DNA of 59,191 nucleotides from positions 1 to 59,191 of the forward strand of contig CANOGU010000013.1 in NCBI GenBank assembly GCA_947565635.1, written 5' to 3'. Under the pieces are notes generated by a model that worked only from the letters and a program-made list of their open reading frames with translations, searched no databases and was not told the origin of the DNA. This stretch comes from an uncultured Lactobacillus sp. GTDB lineage: Bacteria; Bacillota; Bacilli; Lactobacillales; Lactobacillaceae. Position 1 is the first letter of the stretch. Every line of letters begins with the position of its first letter. The translations under genes were made by a program, and so were the position numbers. Shown in pieces: positions 42,835-51,369 of this stretch.

Positions 42835-43503
42835 TTACTTAGTAATGAAATTAAGTAATTTAAACATTACCTCTTGATTTTCTTCTGGTACTCTATGAGC
42901 AATAATTTCTTCGCCAGTTTGATGCAAATCATTATTTTTTAGTGGATAATCAACGTCATTGATTGCAATTTCTCTTACGTTATCTTCTTCTGGTTCAAAA
43001 TGAAATTGTAAGCCAATTACGTTATCACCAAGCAAAAAGCCTTGATTCTCTACTAAATCGCTTGAAAACAATAATTTAGCACCTTCTGGAATTTCAAACA
43101 TTTGCTCATGCCAGTGAAGAGCCGTTAATTTTTCAGGTAAATCTGGGATAGTTGAGTCTTTTAAGTAAACTGGCGCCCAGCCTACTTCTTTATGAGGAGC
43201 ATCTAAAATTTTAGCGCCTATAGTTTTAGCAATTTGTTGTCCGCCGAAACACGCACCAAGCATTGGTTTATGAGCATCAAGCATTGCTTTAATTAATTGT
43301 CTTTCTTGTTTAATCCAAGCTAAATCATCATTTGGACTCATCGGTCCGCCAAGAATTATTAATAAATCCGTTTCTTTAACAGTCGGTAATTTGCCAAATG
43401 TTTCAGGATGATAAACATAGAATTCATGGTGATGTTGATCGGCCCAAGTCTTAATTGAACCTGGTCCTTCATTTGGAGTATGCTGCAAAACATTTACACG
43501 CAT
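42835..43503 (-). CDS. Class I glutamine amidotransferase-like protein
   Basis: A 222-residue stand-alone GATase1 domain. The nucleophile is Cys85 in MLGACFGGQ, and the His-Glu pair lies in LQFHFEPEED. Its similarity is to GMP-synthase-like amidotransferases that act on free substrates (for example gamma-glutamyl hydrolases). It lies 22 bases after hpt and probably shares its transcript, suggesting a link to purine or glutamine metabolism, but this is only context. Confidence 0.82.
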   Translation of the reverse strand: MRVNVLQHTPNEGPGSIKTWADQHHHEFYVYHPETFGKLPTVKETDLLIILGGPMSPNDDLAWIKQERQLIKAMLDAHKPMLGACFGGQQIAKTIGAKILDAPHKEVGWAPVYLKDSTIPDLPEKLTALHWHEQMFEIPEGAKLLFSSDLVENQGFLLGDNVIGLQFHFEPEEDNVREIAINDVDYPLKNNDLHQTGEEIIAHRVPEENQEVMFKLLNFITK

Positions 43504-43525
43504 AATTTATAATTTATCTCACTTT

Positions 43526-44062
43526 CTAATTTGCATAAACCTCATGCTTTAAAATTCCCACATAAGGCAAGTTTCTGTACAAGCCATTATAATCTAGCCC
43601 GTACCCAACCAAAAAACCATCTGGAGCCTTAAAACCGTAATAATCAGCATGAAAATCTACTACTCGTGTGTTTGGCTTATCAAGCATTGCAACAACTTCA
43701 ACACTCTTAGCTCCACGATCTTTCATTACTTCACTGAGTGCTTGTAATGTACGCCCAGTGTCAATAATATCTTCCATAAAAATTACTGGACGACCCTTCA
43801 CATCTGACTTAATATCTTGCGTAATCTTTACTTTTCCAGTTGATTGGCTTCCTACATAGCTAGATGCCTTAATAGGATCAATGATCAACTTAAAATCTAA
43901 TCTCTTAATCATATCGCTAGCAAAAATCATAGCACCATTTAAGACTGGAATAATAATTGGCTCTTCATTTCTATACTTCACATTTAAGTCAGCAGCCATT
44001 TCATCCATACGACCATCTAAGTCGCTTTGACTATACAATATACGTTCGATATCGTTATTCAT
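43526..44062 (-). CDS. hpt: Hypoxanthine phosphoribosyltransferase
   Basis: A 178-residue PRTase. The PRPP-binding loop is VIFMEDIIDTGRTL, preceded by the flexible-loop region SSYVGSQSTGKVKI and followed by VVDFHADYYGF with purine-stacking aromatic residues. It salvages hypoxanthine and guanine to IMP and GMP. ATG 44062 follows AGAGGAAT; upstream in-frame codons are not conserved. This is a second-locus type: many lactobacilli also carry hpt beside tilS and ftsH. Confidence 0.92.
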   Translation of the reverse strand: MNNDIERILYSQSDLDGRMDEMAADLNVKYRNEEPIIIPVLNGAMIFASDMIKRLDFKLIIDPIKASSYVGSQSTGKVKITQDIKSDVKGRPVIFMEDIIDTGRTLQALSEVMKDRGAKSVEVVAMLDKPNTRVVDFHADYYGFKAPDGFLVGYGLDYNGLYRNLPYVGILKHEVYAN

Positions 44063-44302
44063 TCTGTAATTCCTCTTCATTAAAATCGTCAATGATGAAA
44101 TTTTAACACAAATAAAGATTCTTTTTTAGTCTTTTTAAGTTATTTATTAATTATCTTTGTTAAGATGTATAAAATTGTTCGTATTTTTTTAAAACGGTAA
44201 AATTATTTATATTTTTTAGATTTTCTCTTAAAATTAAGTCACAGAAAATTCATAAATTCACTCTAATATTAATACCAATCAATTAAAGAAAGGAATGGTT
44301 TA

Positions 44303-44410
44303 ATGATATTATTACTTATTTTAGGAGCTAGCACGATTGCAGTACTTGCTGCAAATGCTGCTATTATAAATAAACCAGTTCCAGTTCCTGTAAAGGCTCG
44401 TCGGAAATAA
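44303..44410 (+). CDS. 35-residue membrane peptide
   Basis: ATG 44303 follows AAAGAAAGGA at a good distance. The product has one hydrophobic helix (residues 2-21), then INKPVPVPV and a basic end KARRK. The layout suits a small inner-membrane protein with its tail in the cytoplasm. It is flanked by about 240 bases of AT-rich non-coding sequence upstream and an IS remnant downstream. Expression is plausible; function is unknown. Confidence 0.5.
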   Translation: MILLLILGASTIAVLAANAAIINKPVPVPVKARRK

Positions 44411-44479
44411 ATCGATATTTTTATTCTTCATTTTCTTCTATTTTTAGTATTGAACAAAAATCTCGTTGCTACTTAGAAC

Positions 44480-44625
44480 TGATATAGTCCTACTTTAGTA
44501 GACAGTACAAATATATAAAGTTGTACTATCTATGAAAGTAGGACTTTTTTGTATGTCCAGAAAAAGTAAATTTAGTTATGAAATCAAACTTAAAGCAGTT
44601 AAACAATATTTAAATGGTGAAGCAT
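44480..44625 (+). mobile_element. 5' stub of an IS3-family insertion sequence
   Basis: The stub starts with an end-like palindromic region: AGTCCTACTTT (44486-44496) pairs with AAAGTAGGACT (44535-44545), and AGTACAA pairs with TTGTACT inside. A T-run follows. ATG 44553 opens 24 codons of the OrfA helix-turn-helix start, MSRKSKFSYEIKLKAV then KQYLNGEA, and hits TGA where foreign sequence begins. The rest of the element is missing, so a deletion removed it together with the end of the neighbouring gene. Confidence 0.75.
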
Positions 44626-44830
44626 GATGCGCATCAAGTGATTTTTGATCTTTCCAGCTATCAATCAAAAGAATTGTTTCAGGATCATTTATAGGAATGA
44701 AATAATCATATTTTTCATTTCCTGGTTCTTGTCTAATCCGATCTGCTACACCGCTTTTTTCCATTTCTTCAGCAAATTTACGTGCACTACCATTTTTTCC
44801 AGTGTAATAAAGATTAACTGTTAAAGACAT
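44626..44830 (-). pseudogene. 3'-truncated antibiotic-biosynthesis-monooxygenase-type protein
   Basis: The start at 44830 and about 68 codons are intact and read as a small dimeric alpha/beta-barrel protein (MSLTVNLYYTGKNG, LLIDSWKDQKSLDAHHAS). The frame then runs into the IS3 stub and continues for 16 foreign codons to 44576. The final strand and helix of this family are lost. Confidence 0.7.
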
Positions 44831-44856
44831 AATTAAAACGCTCTCTTTTATAAATA

Positions 44857-45293
44857 CTAGTTTCTTTTCATTACTAAAATTGGATAAGCTTTTCCTTGAT
44901 CATCAAATTCTGATCTTTCTACTGCTTTAAAACCCATATGTTCATAAAATCCACGTGCTTTTGGATTCTGTTCATTAACGGCAAGTTCGTTAACATCAAT
45001 TCCATAAGCGATCAATTCTTTACAAATTCCTATTCCACGCTGTCTATCATCAACAAATAACATTTCTAGCTTTTGATCATTAACTCCCATAAAAGAAACG
45101 GGTACTTTTTTATCATCGTAAACTACTAGCAGATGGATTTACCCCGTTTAATGCTTGGGGAACATATTCTTTTATATCATTACTCTCTTCGTCTGATAAA
45201 AAATGATGCGTCGCACGCACACTATTTTCCCAGACATTTAAAAGCCTTCCTTCTGTTACCTTATCTAAATTTTTAACTTCTACTATTATTCAT
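44857..45293 (-). pseudogene. Frameshifted GNAT acetyltransferase
   Basis: The N-terminal part (IVEVKNLDKVTEGR, then WENSVRATHHFLSDEE) lies in one frame. The C-terminal part (VYDDKKVPVSFMGV, RQRGIGICKELIAYG, ARGFYEHMGFKAVERSE) lies in another, with the shift near 45128. A further slip separates ATG 45293 from the N-terminal frame. The conserved acetyl-CoA motif survives but the gene is interrupted. Confidence 0.75.
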
Positions 45294-45295
45294 TA

Positions 45296-45616
45296 CTATC
45301 CTCTTTTATTAATAATTTTTTCAAACTCTTTACTAAAAGACGATTTCTGGATATCTTTACTAATAAAGTAAACAATTGCTTGATCATCAAAAATTGAAAA
45401 AGCAATTCGAGCAGAACCAAGAGTACTAAGATTTAAGCGAAATTCATAAATTTTTTGTCCATTAATTCTTTTTCTACTAGCTAGTTTAACCTTGCTCATC
45501 CCTGTTGCTATTTCCTTAATAATAGCTTTCTCAATTAGCTCTTTTATTAGGGGGACGTGCTTATTATATTTCTTAAAGAAGCCCTTACATCCACGTTCAT
45601 CAAATCTTATTTGCAT
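45296..45616 (-). CDS. RelE/HigB-like toxin-type protein without visible antitoxin
   Basis: A 106-residue basic protein. The central IYEFRLNLSTLGSARIAFSIF and IVYFISKDIQKSS (shown in parts; strands three to five) fit the RelE/ParE-like fold of type II toxins. Neither neighbour looks like an antitoxin: fba with its terminator lies on one side and a broken GNAT gene on the other. No strong ribosome binding site precedes ATG 45616, so the start is uncertain. It may be a solitary or inactive toxin relative. Confidence 0.5.
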   Translation of the reverse strand: MQIRFDERGCKGFFKKYNKHVPLIKELIEKAIIKEIATGMSKVKLASRKRINGQKIYEFRLNLSTLGSARIAFSIFDDQAIVYFISKDIQKSSFSKEFEKIINKRG

Positions 45617-45635
45617 TTTATTTATCCAGATTAAC

Positions 45636-45666
45636 AAAAAAGACCTCAGTTTCCTGAGGCCTTTTT
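45636..45666 (-). terminator. Terminator of fba
   Basis: GCCTCAG and CTGAGGT arms with a GAAA-type loop and a long T-run on the minus strand. Confidence 0.9.
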
Positions 45667-45682
45667 CTAATAGACTTATTGA

Positions 45683-46600
45683 TTATTCTTCGTTTAATGA
45701 AGCTTCATCAAATTGAACTGATGATTCCTTTGAGTCGATTGGTGCAGTACCCATCCATGAAATCATTTCCTTCATAGAATCAGTAATTGCGTCAGTACCA
45801 GCTCTCAAAAGCTTACGTGGGTCGTAACCCTTGTTGCCCTTGTCTAAGTCCATCTTGTCTTCGATGTACTTACGAGTTGCAGCTTGGAATGCTAATTGGA
45901 ATTCAGTGTTGATGTTAATCTTAGCAATACCTAATTGAATTGCCTTTTCGATTTGGTCTTGAGGAATTCCTGAACCACCGTGAAGAACAAGTGGTTCGTT
46001 TGGAACTGCTTCTGCAATTTCCTTCAAACGATCGAAGTTTAAGCCAGTCCAACCTTCTGGGTAAACACCGTGGATGTTACCAATACCACAAGCAAGCTTG
46101 TCAACACCAGCAGCAACGAAAGTCTTAGCGTCTTCAACTGATGCTAATTCACCACCATCGGCACCTTGGTTTTCACCAATCTTACCGATTTCAGCTTCAA
46201 CAGAGATACCTCTTTCGTGAGCTAACTTAACGATTTCCTTAGTCTTTGCTAAGTTTTCGTCAGTTGGTAAGTTGTGACCATCAAACATAACTGATGAGTA
46301 ACCAAGTGCAATACATTCCTTAGCTGATTCAAAGTCACCGTGGTCCAAGTTCAAAATAACTGGAACATCGATATCCATGTTGTTCATTTCGTTAAGAACT
46401 AAGTCCTTAACAGTCTTGTAACCACCCATGTACTTAGCAGCACCAGTAGAAACTTGAATCAATAAAGGAGTTCTAGTTTCCTTAGCACCTCTTAAAAGTG
46501 CGCGAGTCCATTCAAGGTTGTTAGTGTTGTATGCACCTACAGCGTAGTGGTTTTCACGAGCAGCTTTGAAAATGTCATTACCATTTACTAAATAAGCCAT
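45683..46600 (-). CDS. fba: Class II fructose-bisphosphate aldolase
   Basis: A 305-residue zinc aldolase that cleaves fructose 1,6-bisphosphate in glycolysis. The zinc and substrate motifs are NLDHGD (zinc His and catalytic Asp), GGSGIP with its preceding His, and the ININTEFQ phosphate-binding region. TAGGAGG precedes the ATG. The codon choice is strongly biased to a few preferred codons, as expected for a very highly expressed gene. It is a single-gene unit with a strong terminator. Confidence 0.95.
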   Translation of the reverse strand: MAYLVNGNDIFKAARENHYAVGAYNTNNLEWTRALLRGAKETRTPLLIQVSTGAAKYMGGYKTVKDLVLNEMNNMDIDVPVILNLDHGDFESAKECIALGYSSVMFDGHNLPTDENLAKTKEIVKLAHERGISVEAEIGKIGENQGADGGELASVEDAKTFVAAGVDKLACGIGNIHGVYPEGWTGLNFDRLKEIAEAVPNEPLVLHGGSGIPQDQIEKAIQLGIAKININTEFQLAFQAATRKYIEDKMDLDKGNKGYDPRKLLRAGTDAITDSMKEMISWMGTAPIDSKESSVQFDEASLNEE

Positions 46601-46710
46601 TAAAAAAATACCTCCTAAATTTTTAACACATCACTAGTTTAACCCATTAGTGCAAAAATTAACATACTTTAGCTTAAAAAAATTCGTGAATATTTTTATT
46701 TCAAAAAATA

Positions 46711-48387
46711 CTACATTTCTTTAGGAGCATTTACACCTAAAAGTCTCAATGCTTCAGTTAAAACAATTGAAGTTGCTCGAACTAGTGCAAGACGAGCATT
46801 TAATTGATCATCTTCGTCCAAAATTCTAACATTTGCATAATACTTATTAAATTTCTTACTTAAATCCAAGGCATATTTTGCAATAATCGATGGTTCAAAT
46901 TTTTCTGAGGCTTTTTCTACAATAGCAGGGAAATCAGCTAATGCTTTTGCAACTGCAAAGGACCAATCATCATTTAAGCTTAAATTATCCATTGAGATTT
47001 TTTTATTAGCCTTACGTAAAATACTTTGAGCTCTAGCATTAGTGTATTGAACGTATGGACCAGTATCTCCTTCAAAACGAACAACTTCTTCTAAGTCAAA
47101 ATCAAAGTTATCCATTCGATCATTCTTTAAGTCATGGAATACAACGGCGCCCACACCAACATCATGAGCAACTTGTTCCTTATTAGATAAGTTTGGATTC
47201 TTTTCTTCAATTTGCTGTTCTGCTAAAGAAACTGCATCCTTTAAGACTTGATCTAAGAAAACAACGTTTCCTTTTCTAGTAGATAGTTTCTTTCCGCCTT
47301 GAGTAATCAAACCAAATGGAATGTGGTGAATATTATCTGACCAATCATAACCCATCTTCTTCAAAACTTGTTTTAATTGCTTAAAGTGACCAGTTTGTTC
47401 ACCACCGGCAACATAAAGGGACATTACAAAGTCATATTCCTTTTTACGGTATAGAGCTGCAGCTAAGTCACGGGTCATGTACAAACTAGAGCCATCTGAT
47501 TTCAAAATTAAGGCTGGATTTTCATCTTCACCCAAGTTAACTACTTGAGCTCCTCGTGATTCTTCGAGTAAGCCTTTTTCCTTTAATTCGTCAACTACTG
47601 GTTGCATCTTATCGTTGAAGAATGCTTCACCGTTATATGAATCAAAAGTCACACCTAATTCTTTATAAATTCGGTTAAATTCTTGAAGAGAAACTTCACG
47701 GAACCATTTCCATAATTTAATTTCTTCTTCGTCCCCATTTTCAAGTTTCTTAAAGGCAGCACGTCCTTCATCTTCTAATTTAGGATCTTTTTCTGCTTCT
47801 TCATGGAATTTAACATAGTAATGGAAAAGATTGTTGATTGGGTCCTTCTTAACGTCTTCTTCATTTCCCCATAACCGATAAGCAGTAATTAACTTACCAA
47901 ATTGGGTACCATAATCTCCAAGATAATTAATTTTAATTGGAGTATATCCTACTTTTTCTAAAGTTTTAGCAATTGAATTGCCAATTACAGTAGAACGCAA
48001 GTGTCCCATAGACATTGGCTTCGCAATATTAGGGGAAGACATATCGATTGGAACATTACCTTCACCTAATTTTTGATCACCAAAATGATCTTTTTCAGTT
48101 AAAACGTCATTTAAAGTCGCATTAACAAGTTTTGCATGATCAATCGCAAAATTCACGTATGGGCCAACCGCCTGAATACTTGTGAAATTATCATCACTAA
48201 TCTTCTCAGCAATATCCTTAGCAATTAAAGCAGGATTTTTATGTTCAATTTTTGCCAAAGCAAATGCTGGAAAAGCATAGTCACCCATTTTAGCATTCTT
48301 TGGTCTTTCAATTAACATAGAAATTTTTTCTTTAGGTAAATCTACCTGTTCACTAACTAAATCAACGACTTTTTGTTTAAAATCCAC
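46711..48387 (-). CDS. argS: Arginyl-tRNA synthetase
   Basis: A 558-residue class I synthetase. The HIGH-like motif is GHLRS in SMGHLRSTVIG, preceded by SSPNIAKPM. The KMSKS position reads LSTRKGN, as is normal for many bacterial ArgRS proteins. The C-terminal helical anticodon-binding domain ends with LRLLGVNAPKEM. Expression is controlled by a T-box leader directly upstream. Confidence 0.95.
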   Translation of the reverse strand: MDFKQKVVDLVSEQVDLPKEKISMLIERPKNAKMGDYAFPAFALAKIEHKNPALIAKDIAEKISDDNFTSIQAVGPYVNFAIDHAKLVNATLNDVLTEKDHFGDQKLGEGNVPIDMSSPNIAKPMSMGHLRSTVIGNSIAKTLEKVGYTPIKINYLGDYGTQFGKLITAYRLWGNEEDVKKDPINNLFHYYVKFHEEAEKDPKLEDEGRAAFKKLENGDEEEIKLWKWFREVSLQEFNRIYKELGVTFDSYNGEAFFNDKMQPVVDELKEKGLLEESRGAQVVNLGEDENPALILKSDGSSLYMTRDLAAALYRKKEYDFVMSLYVAGGEQTGHFKQLKQVLKKMGYDWSDNIHHIPFGLITQGGKKLSTRKGNVVFLDQVLKDAVSLAEQQIEEKNPNLSNKEQVAHDVGVGAVVFHDLKNDRMDNFDFDLEEVVRFEGDTGPYVQYTNARAQSILRKANKKISMDNLSLNDDWSFAVAKALADFPAIVEKASEKFEPSIIAKYALDLSKKFNKYYANVRILDEDDQLNARLALVRATSIVLTEALRLLGVNAPKEM

Positions 48388-48399
48388 TTATAACACCTC

Positions 48400-48605
48400 T
48401 TGCATAAAAAAAGTCTCTTCCTAGTAAACTAGAAAGAGACGAGAAAGTTCCCGCGGTACCACTCTACTTGATACAAAGTATCCGCTTATTAATTGATTTT
48501 AAAGTTAAAGTTAAACACGCCTTCATATTGCCCCATTGTCTAACTTCCACCAAACATAGACTCGCTGAAAACATATGCAATACTACTACTTTTAACCTTT
48601 TGTCA
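48400..48605 (-). promoter_or_regulatory. T-box leader of argS
   Basis: On the minus strand the antiterminator T-box AGAGTGGTACCGCGG occurs at 48465-48451, followed by a terminator GTCTCTTTCTAGT/ACTAGGAAGAGAC with seven T (48440-48406). Stem I can be drawn with TATTGC/GCAATA above a specifier loop whose 5' strand is AGTAGTAG and 3' strand TGAAGGCGTG (48525-48516). Uncharged tRNA binding to loop and T-box would prevent termination. Confidence 0.88.
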
Positions 48606-48610
48606 TGAAG

Positions 48611-48640
48611 ATTATATCAGCAAACTTAGGGAAAGTGCAA
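48611..48640 (-). promoter_or_regulatory. Promoter of the argS T-box transcript
   Basis: TTGCAC (48640-48635), an 18-base spacer and a perfect TATAAT (48616-48611). Confidence 0.75.
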
Positions 48641-48666
48641 TATTAAATCGAATGCATAGTAAAATT

Positions 48667-49593
48667 TTAATTAAAACAATAACTTAATAACTTTTTGGTC
48701 TCCACAAACCGTTCATTATCATTTTTAGCACCTAAAATTACTGTAATTACTCTTTTTCCATTTTTATCTGCTGTACAAGTAAAACACGAACCAGCGCCAT
48801 CAGTAGTACCCGTCTTTAAACCATCCACAGGAAATGTCGAATCATAGTATGAGAGACCATTTAGCATTTTATTACTATTAATCATAAGTGTATTTTGAAA
48901 ATATGCTCTAGATAGTTTTGTAGTATTTAAAATTTCAGGATAATCAGTTATTAATTTTCTCGCTACAATTGCCATATCATTAGCACTCATTTTATTTTCA
49001 ACTGTTGTCGTCATCCCTAAAAAATTTTTTCTTTTCTCCGGTAAACCATCAACAGTTACGAATTTAGCATTATTGAGTTTCCATTTATAAGCTTGCTGGC
49101 GCATTTGATTTAGAAAATTTGTCTCGCTTCCACTAACTGCAATCGCGAGTAAACGAGCTGCATTATTTGCCGACTTTATTAAAGCCGCATCGTATAGTTC
49201 TCTGACGGTATATTTTTGTCCTAGCCTAAGTGGAACACTTGCGTAATCTGGATTTGAGCCCAAATCAACTATTTCTTGAGTCGGAGTAACCGTTGTGTCC
49301 CAAGATATCTTTTTCTCTTTAATTGCTTGGAGAGTTAAGTAAACGGTTAAAAGCTTGGTCATTGAGGCAATCGGCAAGCTTTGATTAGCATTTTTAGCGT
49401 AAATGGTTGATCCATCTTTTGCATTAATTGCTACGGTAGCTTTAACGTTTAAATCTACTTGGTCAGCATGATAATTAGCTGGCATTCTATTTGAGTTAAA
49501 ATTGTTTTTCCATACAAAAAAACAAATAGCTGCTATTACAAGGCTAATTAACCATAAATACTTTTTCCTAGATTTCTTCTTTGCATGTCTCAT
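48667..49593 (-). CDS. dacA: D-alanyl-D-alanine carboxypeptidase (penicillin-binding protein)
   Basis: A 308-residue serine peptidase of family S11. A basic N-terminus and one membrane segment (residues 11-28) form a signal or anchor. The catalytic motifs are Ser77-Met-Thr-Lys80 in IASMTKLLTVY, SANNAA (SxN) and KTGTTDGAGS (KTG). It trims the terminal D-Ala of peptidoglycan stem peptides at the cell surface. ATG 49593 is chosen; a TTG at 49620 is in frame but poorly supported. The protein is short for DacA, lacking the C-terminal beta domain and amphipathic anchor, so it is closer to DacF/VanY-like short forms. Confidence 0.88.
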   Translation of the reverse strand: MRHAKKKSRKKYLWLISLVIAAICFFVWKNNFNSNRMPANYHADQVDLNVKATVAINAKDGSTIYAKNANQSLPIASMTKLLTVYLTLQAIKEKKISWDTTVTPTQEIVDLGSNPDYASVPLRLGQKYTVRELYDAALIKSANNAARLLAIAVSGSETNFLNQMRQQAYKWKLNNAKFVTVDGLPEKRKNFLGMTTTVENKMSANDMAIVARKLITDYPEILNTTKLSRAYFQNTLMINSNKMLNGLSYYDSTFPVDGLKTGTTDGAGSCFTCTADKNGKRVITVILGAKNDNERFVETKKLLSYCFN

Positions 49594-49645
49594 TCGGTCA
49601 CCCAATTTCTCTTTATGCAATTTAACTTATTTCGTCATTACTTAA

Positions 49646-50491
49646 TTATTTCTCATATTGCTTCATTATCTCTGGAAGATGAGCCGATAATTGGGTTGGT
49701 CGAACAATATATTGCCTCTCTGCAATTTTATCAGCAGTTAAAGAATGAATCCCCACAGCAGCTGCCACTGTTTCTAAGTTAGGTATAAATTGACCACAAA
49801 ATCCACCAATAATTCCAGCTAATGTATCTCCCATACCACCAATAGCCATTCCTGGATTACCAAAAGGATTTAAATAAATATGCCCTGCTTGATCATAAAC
49901 TTTAGTGTGATTGGATTTCAAAACCAAAATCGCATTCTTATTTTTAACTAATTTATCTAAAGCTACTTGATTTAGTTCATCACTTTGATCAGAAATTTTT
50001 ATTCCACTTAATCGCTCCCATTCCATTTGATGAGGAGTAAAAATCAAAATTTTTGAATTTAATGGTAGTAAATCCGTTTGCTGACCAATTAAATCTAGTG
50101 CACTAGCATCTAAGATTAGTGTTTGCTTTAAGCTAATGTTATCTCTAACTAGCCTTAATATTTGCTCTGCTTTTTCATCTAATCCAAGACCCATTCCGCA
50201 AATTACTACATCAGAGCTTTTAATTAAATTTTTTAACTCTATGCTTTCATCCCAATTAAGAGCCATAATCTCTGGATCTCGAGTATGAAGAGCAGCAATA
50301 TTGACTTGGTCTGTAGCTACTGTCACTAAACCTGCACCACTGTTCAATGCACCTTCTGCTGCCATAATTAGTGCTCCACCATATTTTTTACTACCTCCAA
50401 TTAGGAGTAAACGACCATAATTTCCTTTATGTGTAGCACTTTTTCTTTTCTTTATTACTCGAGATATTAATTCTTGTGAAATAGATTCCAT
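49646..50491 (-). CDS. nnrD: ADP-dependent NAD(P)H-hydrate dehydratase
   Basis: A 281-residue ribokinase-fold enzyme that repairs hydrated NAD(P)H using ADP or ATP. The hallmark GNPGMAIGGMGDTLAG carries the catalytic aspartate, and the N-terminal GRLLLIGGSKKYGGA is typical. There is no epimerase domain, so it is the short form. ATG 50491 follows AGGAT; an upstream ATG at 50506 would overlap the terminator of the gene above. Confidence 0.92.
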   Translation of the reverse strand: MESISQELISRVIKKRKSATHKGNYGRLLLIGGSKKYGGALIMAAEGALNSGAGLVTVATDQVNIAALHTRDPEIMALNWDESIELKNLIKSSDVVICGMGLGLDEKAEQILRLVRDNISLKQTLILDASALDLIGQQTDLLPLNSKILIFTPHQMEWERLSGIKISDQSDELNQVALDKLVKNKNAILVLKSNHTKVYDQAGHIYLNPFGNPGMAIGGMGDTLAGIIGGFCGQFIPNLETVAAAVGIHSLTADKIAERQYIVRPTQLSAHLPEIMKQYEK

Positions 50492-50502
50492 ATTTATCCT
50501 AT

Positions 50503-50532
50503 CCAAAAAAGCTCATCTAATCGATGAGCTTT
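50503..50532 (-). terminator. Terminator of the 248-residue protein gene
   Basis: AAGCTCATCGATTAGATGAGCTT palindrome (quoted as AAGCTCATC/GATGAGCTT) with six T on the minus strand. Confidence 0.8.
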
Positions 50533-50535
50533 AAT

Positions 50536-51282
50536 TTAAATACTGTCATTATTTTCTTTTTTTGCAAGTTGTACTGCATATTTAGTTAATTTATCTGCAG
50601 CTACTTCACGTGCATCAGTTTGAACACTTAAAGCATAATGTTCTAAATTATCTCTAAGCTCTTGTGAAATTGAACTTTCGTACTTTCCTAATTCACTATC
50701 ACTAAATGGCTTAAGAAAATCAGTTATATTGTCAAACAAACGCTCCATTGCATAACGCAATTTTTTATCATCAACACGTTTACTTGATGCAATCTGCTTT
50801 TTAATTCTTTCAAGGCTATGAATAGTATGTGGTAATAAAATATATTCATCTTTTCGTCTTTGCCAAATGATTACGCCATTGGTTTCAATATCATTTAAAT
50901 TATTTTGTACTTCATCTAAATTACTATCTGGACCAAAAGAATAACTCAAAGAATTATCATCTAGGTAAGCTGCATAATTATCATGCCTATCGTCTGCATC
51001 CCCGTCGTAATTATCCAAAAAGTTACGAGCTGCATTAATATCATGTTGAATTTCTCTCTTTTGTGCTACGCTCAAGTATTCTGGATCATAATCTTGATAA
51101 AGATGAGTACCCTCTTCAAACTGAACTAATAATTGTTCATTCTGTGCATCCTTTAATATCTTGTCAATTTTTTTATAGGTATCAGTTCCTAAATAAAAAT
51201 CTTTCTCATCAATATCAAAATTGAAATCATTATAACAAGTATCACGGAATCCTAGTAAAGTCATATATGTATCTTTTTTCAA
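50536..51282 (-). CDS. Conserved protein of unknown function
   Basis: A 248-residue acidic, hydrophilic protein rich in Asp, Asn and Lys, without membrane segments or signal. It has an aspartate-rich middle (DNYDGDADDRHDNYAAYLDD) and helical flanks likely to form coiled-coil-like bundles. TTG is the start, placed after AGAGGTGG at seven bases; the first ATG is six codons further and less well spaced. It has its own terminator. I recognise no family. Confidence 0.65.
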   Translation of the reverse strand: MKKDTYMTLLGFRDTCYNDFNFDIDEKDFYLGTDTYKKIDKILKDAQNEQLLVQFEEGTHLYQDYDPEYLSVAQKREIQHDINAARNFLDNYDGDADDRHDNYAAYLDDNSLSYSFGPDSNLDEVQNNLNDIETNGVIIWQRRKDEYILLPHTIHSLERIKKQIASSKRVDDKKLRYAMERLFDNITDFLKPFSDSELGKYESSISQELRDNLEHYALSVQTDAREVAADKLTKYAVQLAKKENNDSI

Positions 51283-51369
51283 TTTTGTCCACCTCTTTCA
51301 ATCGTTATTTTACTCTTTTTCTAGATAAGCAGGTAGTTTTTAATTCAAGATAGACTTTTATAACTTAAC

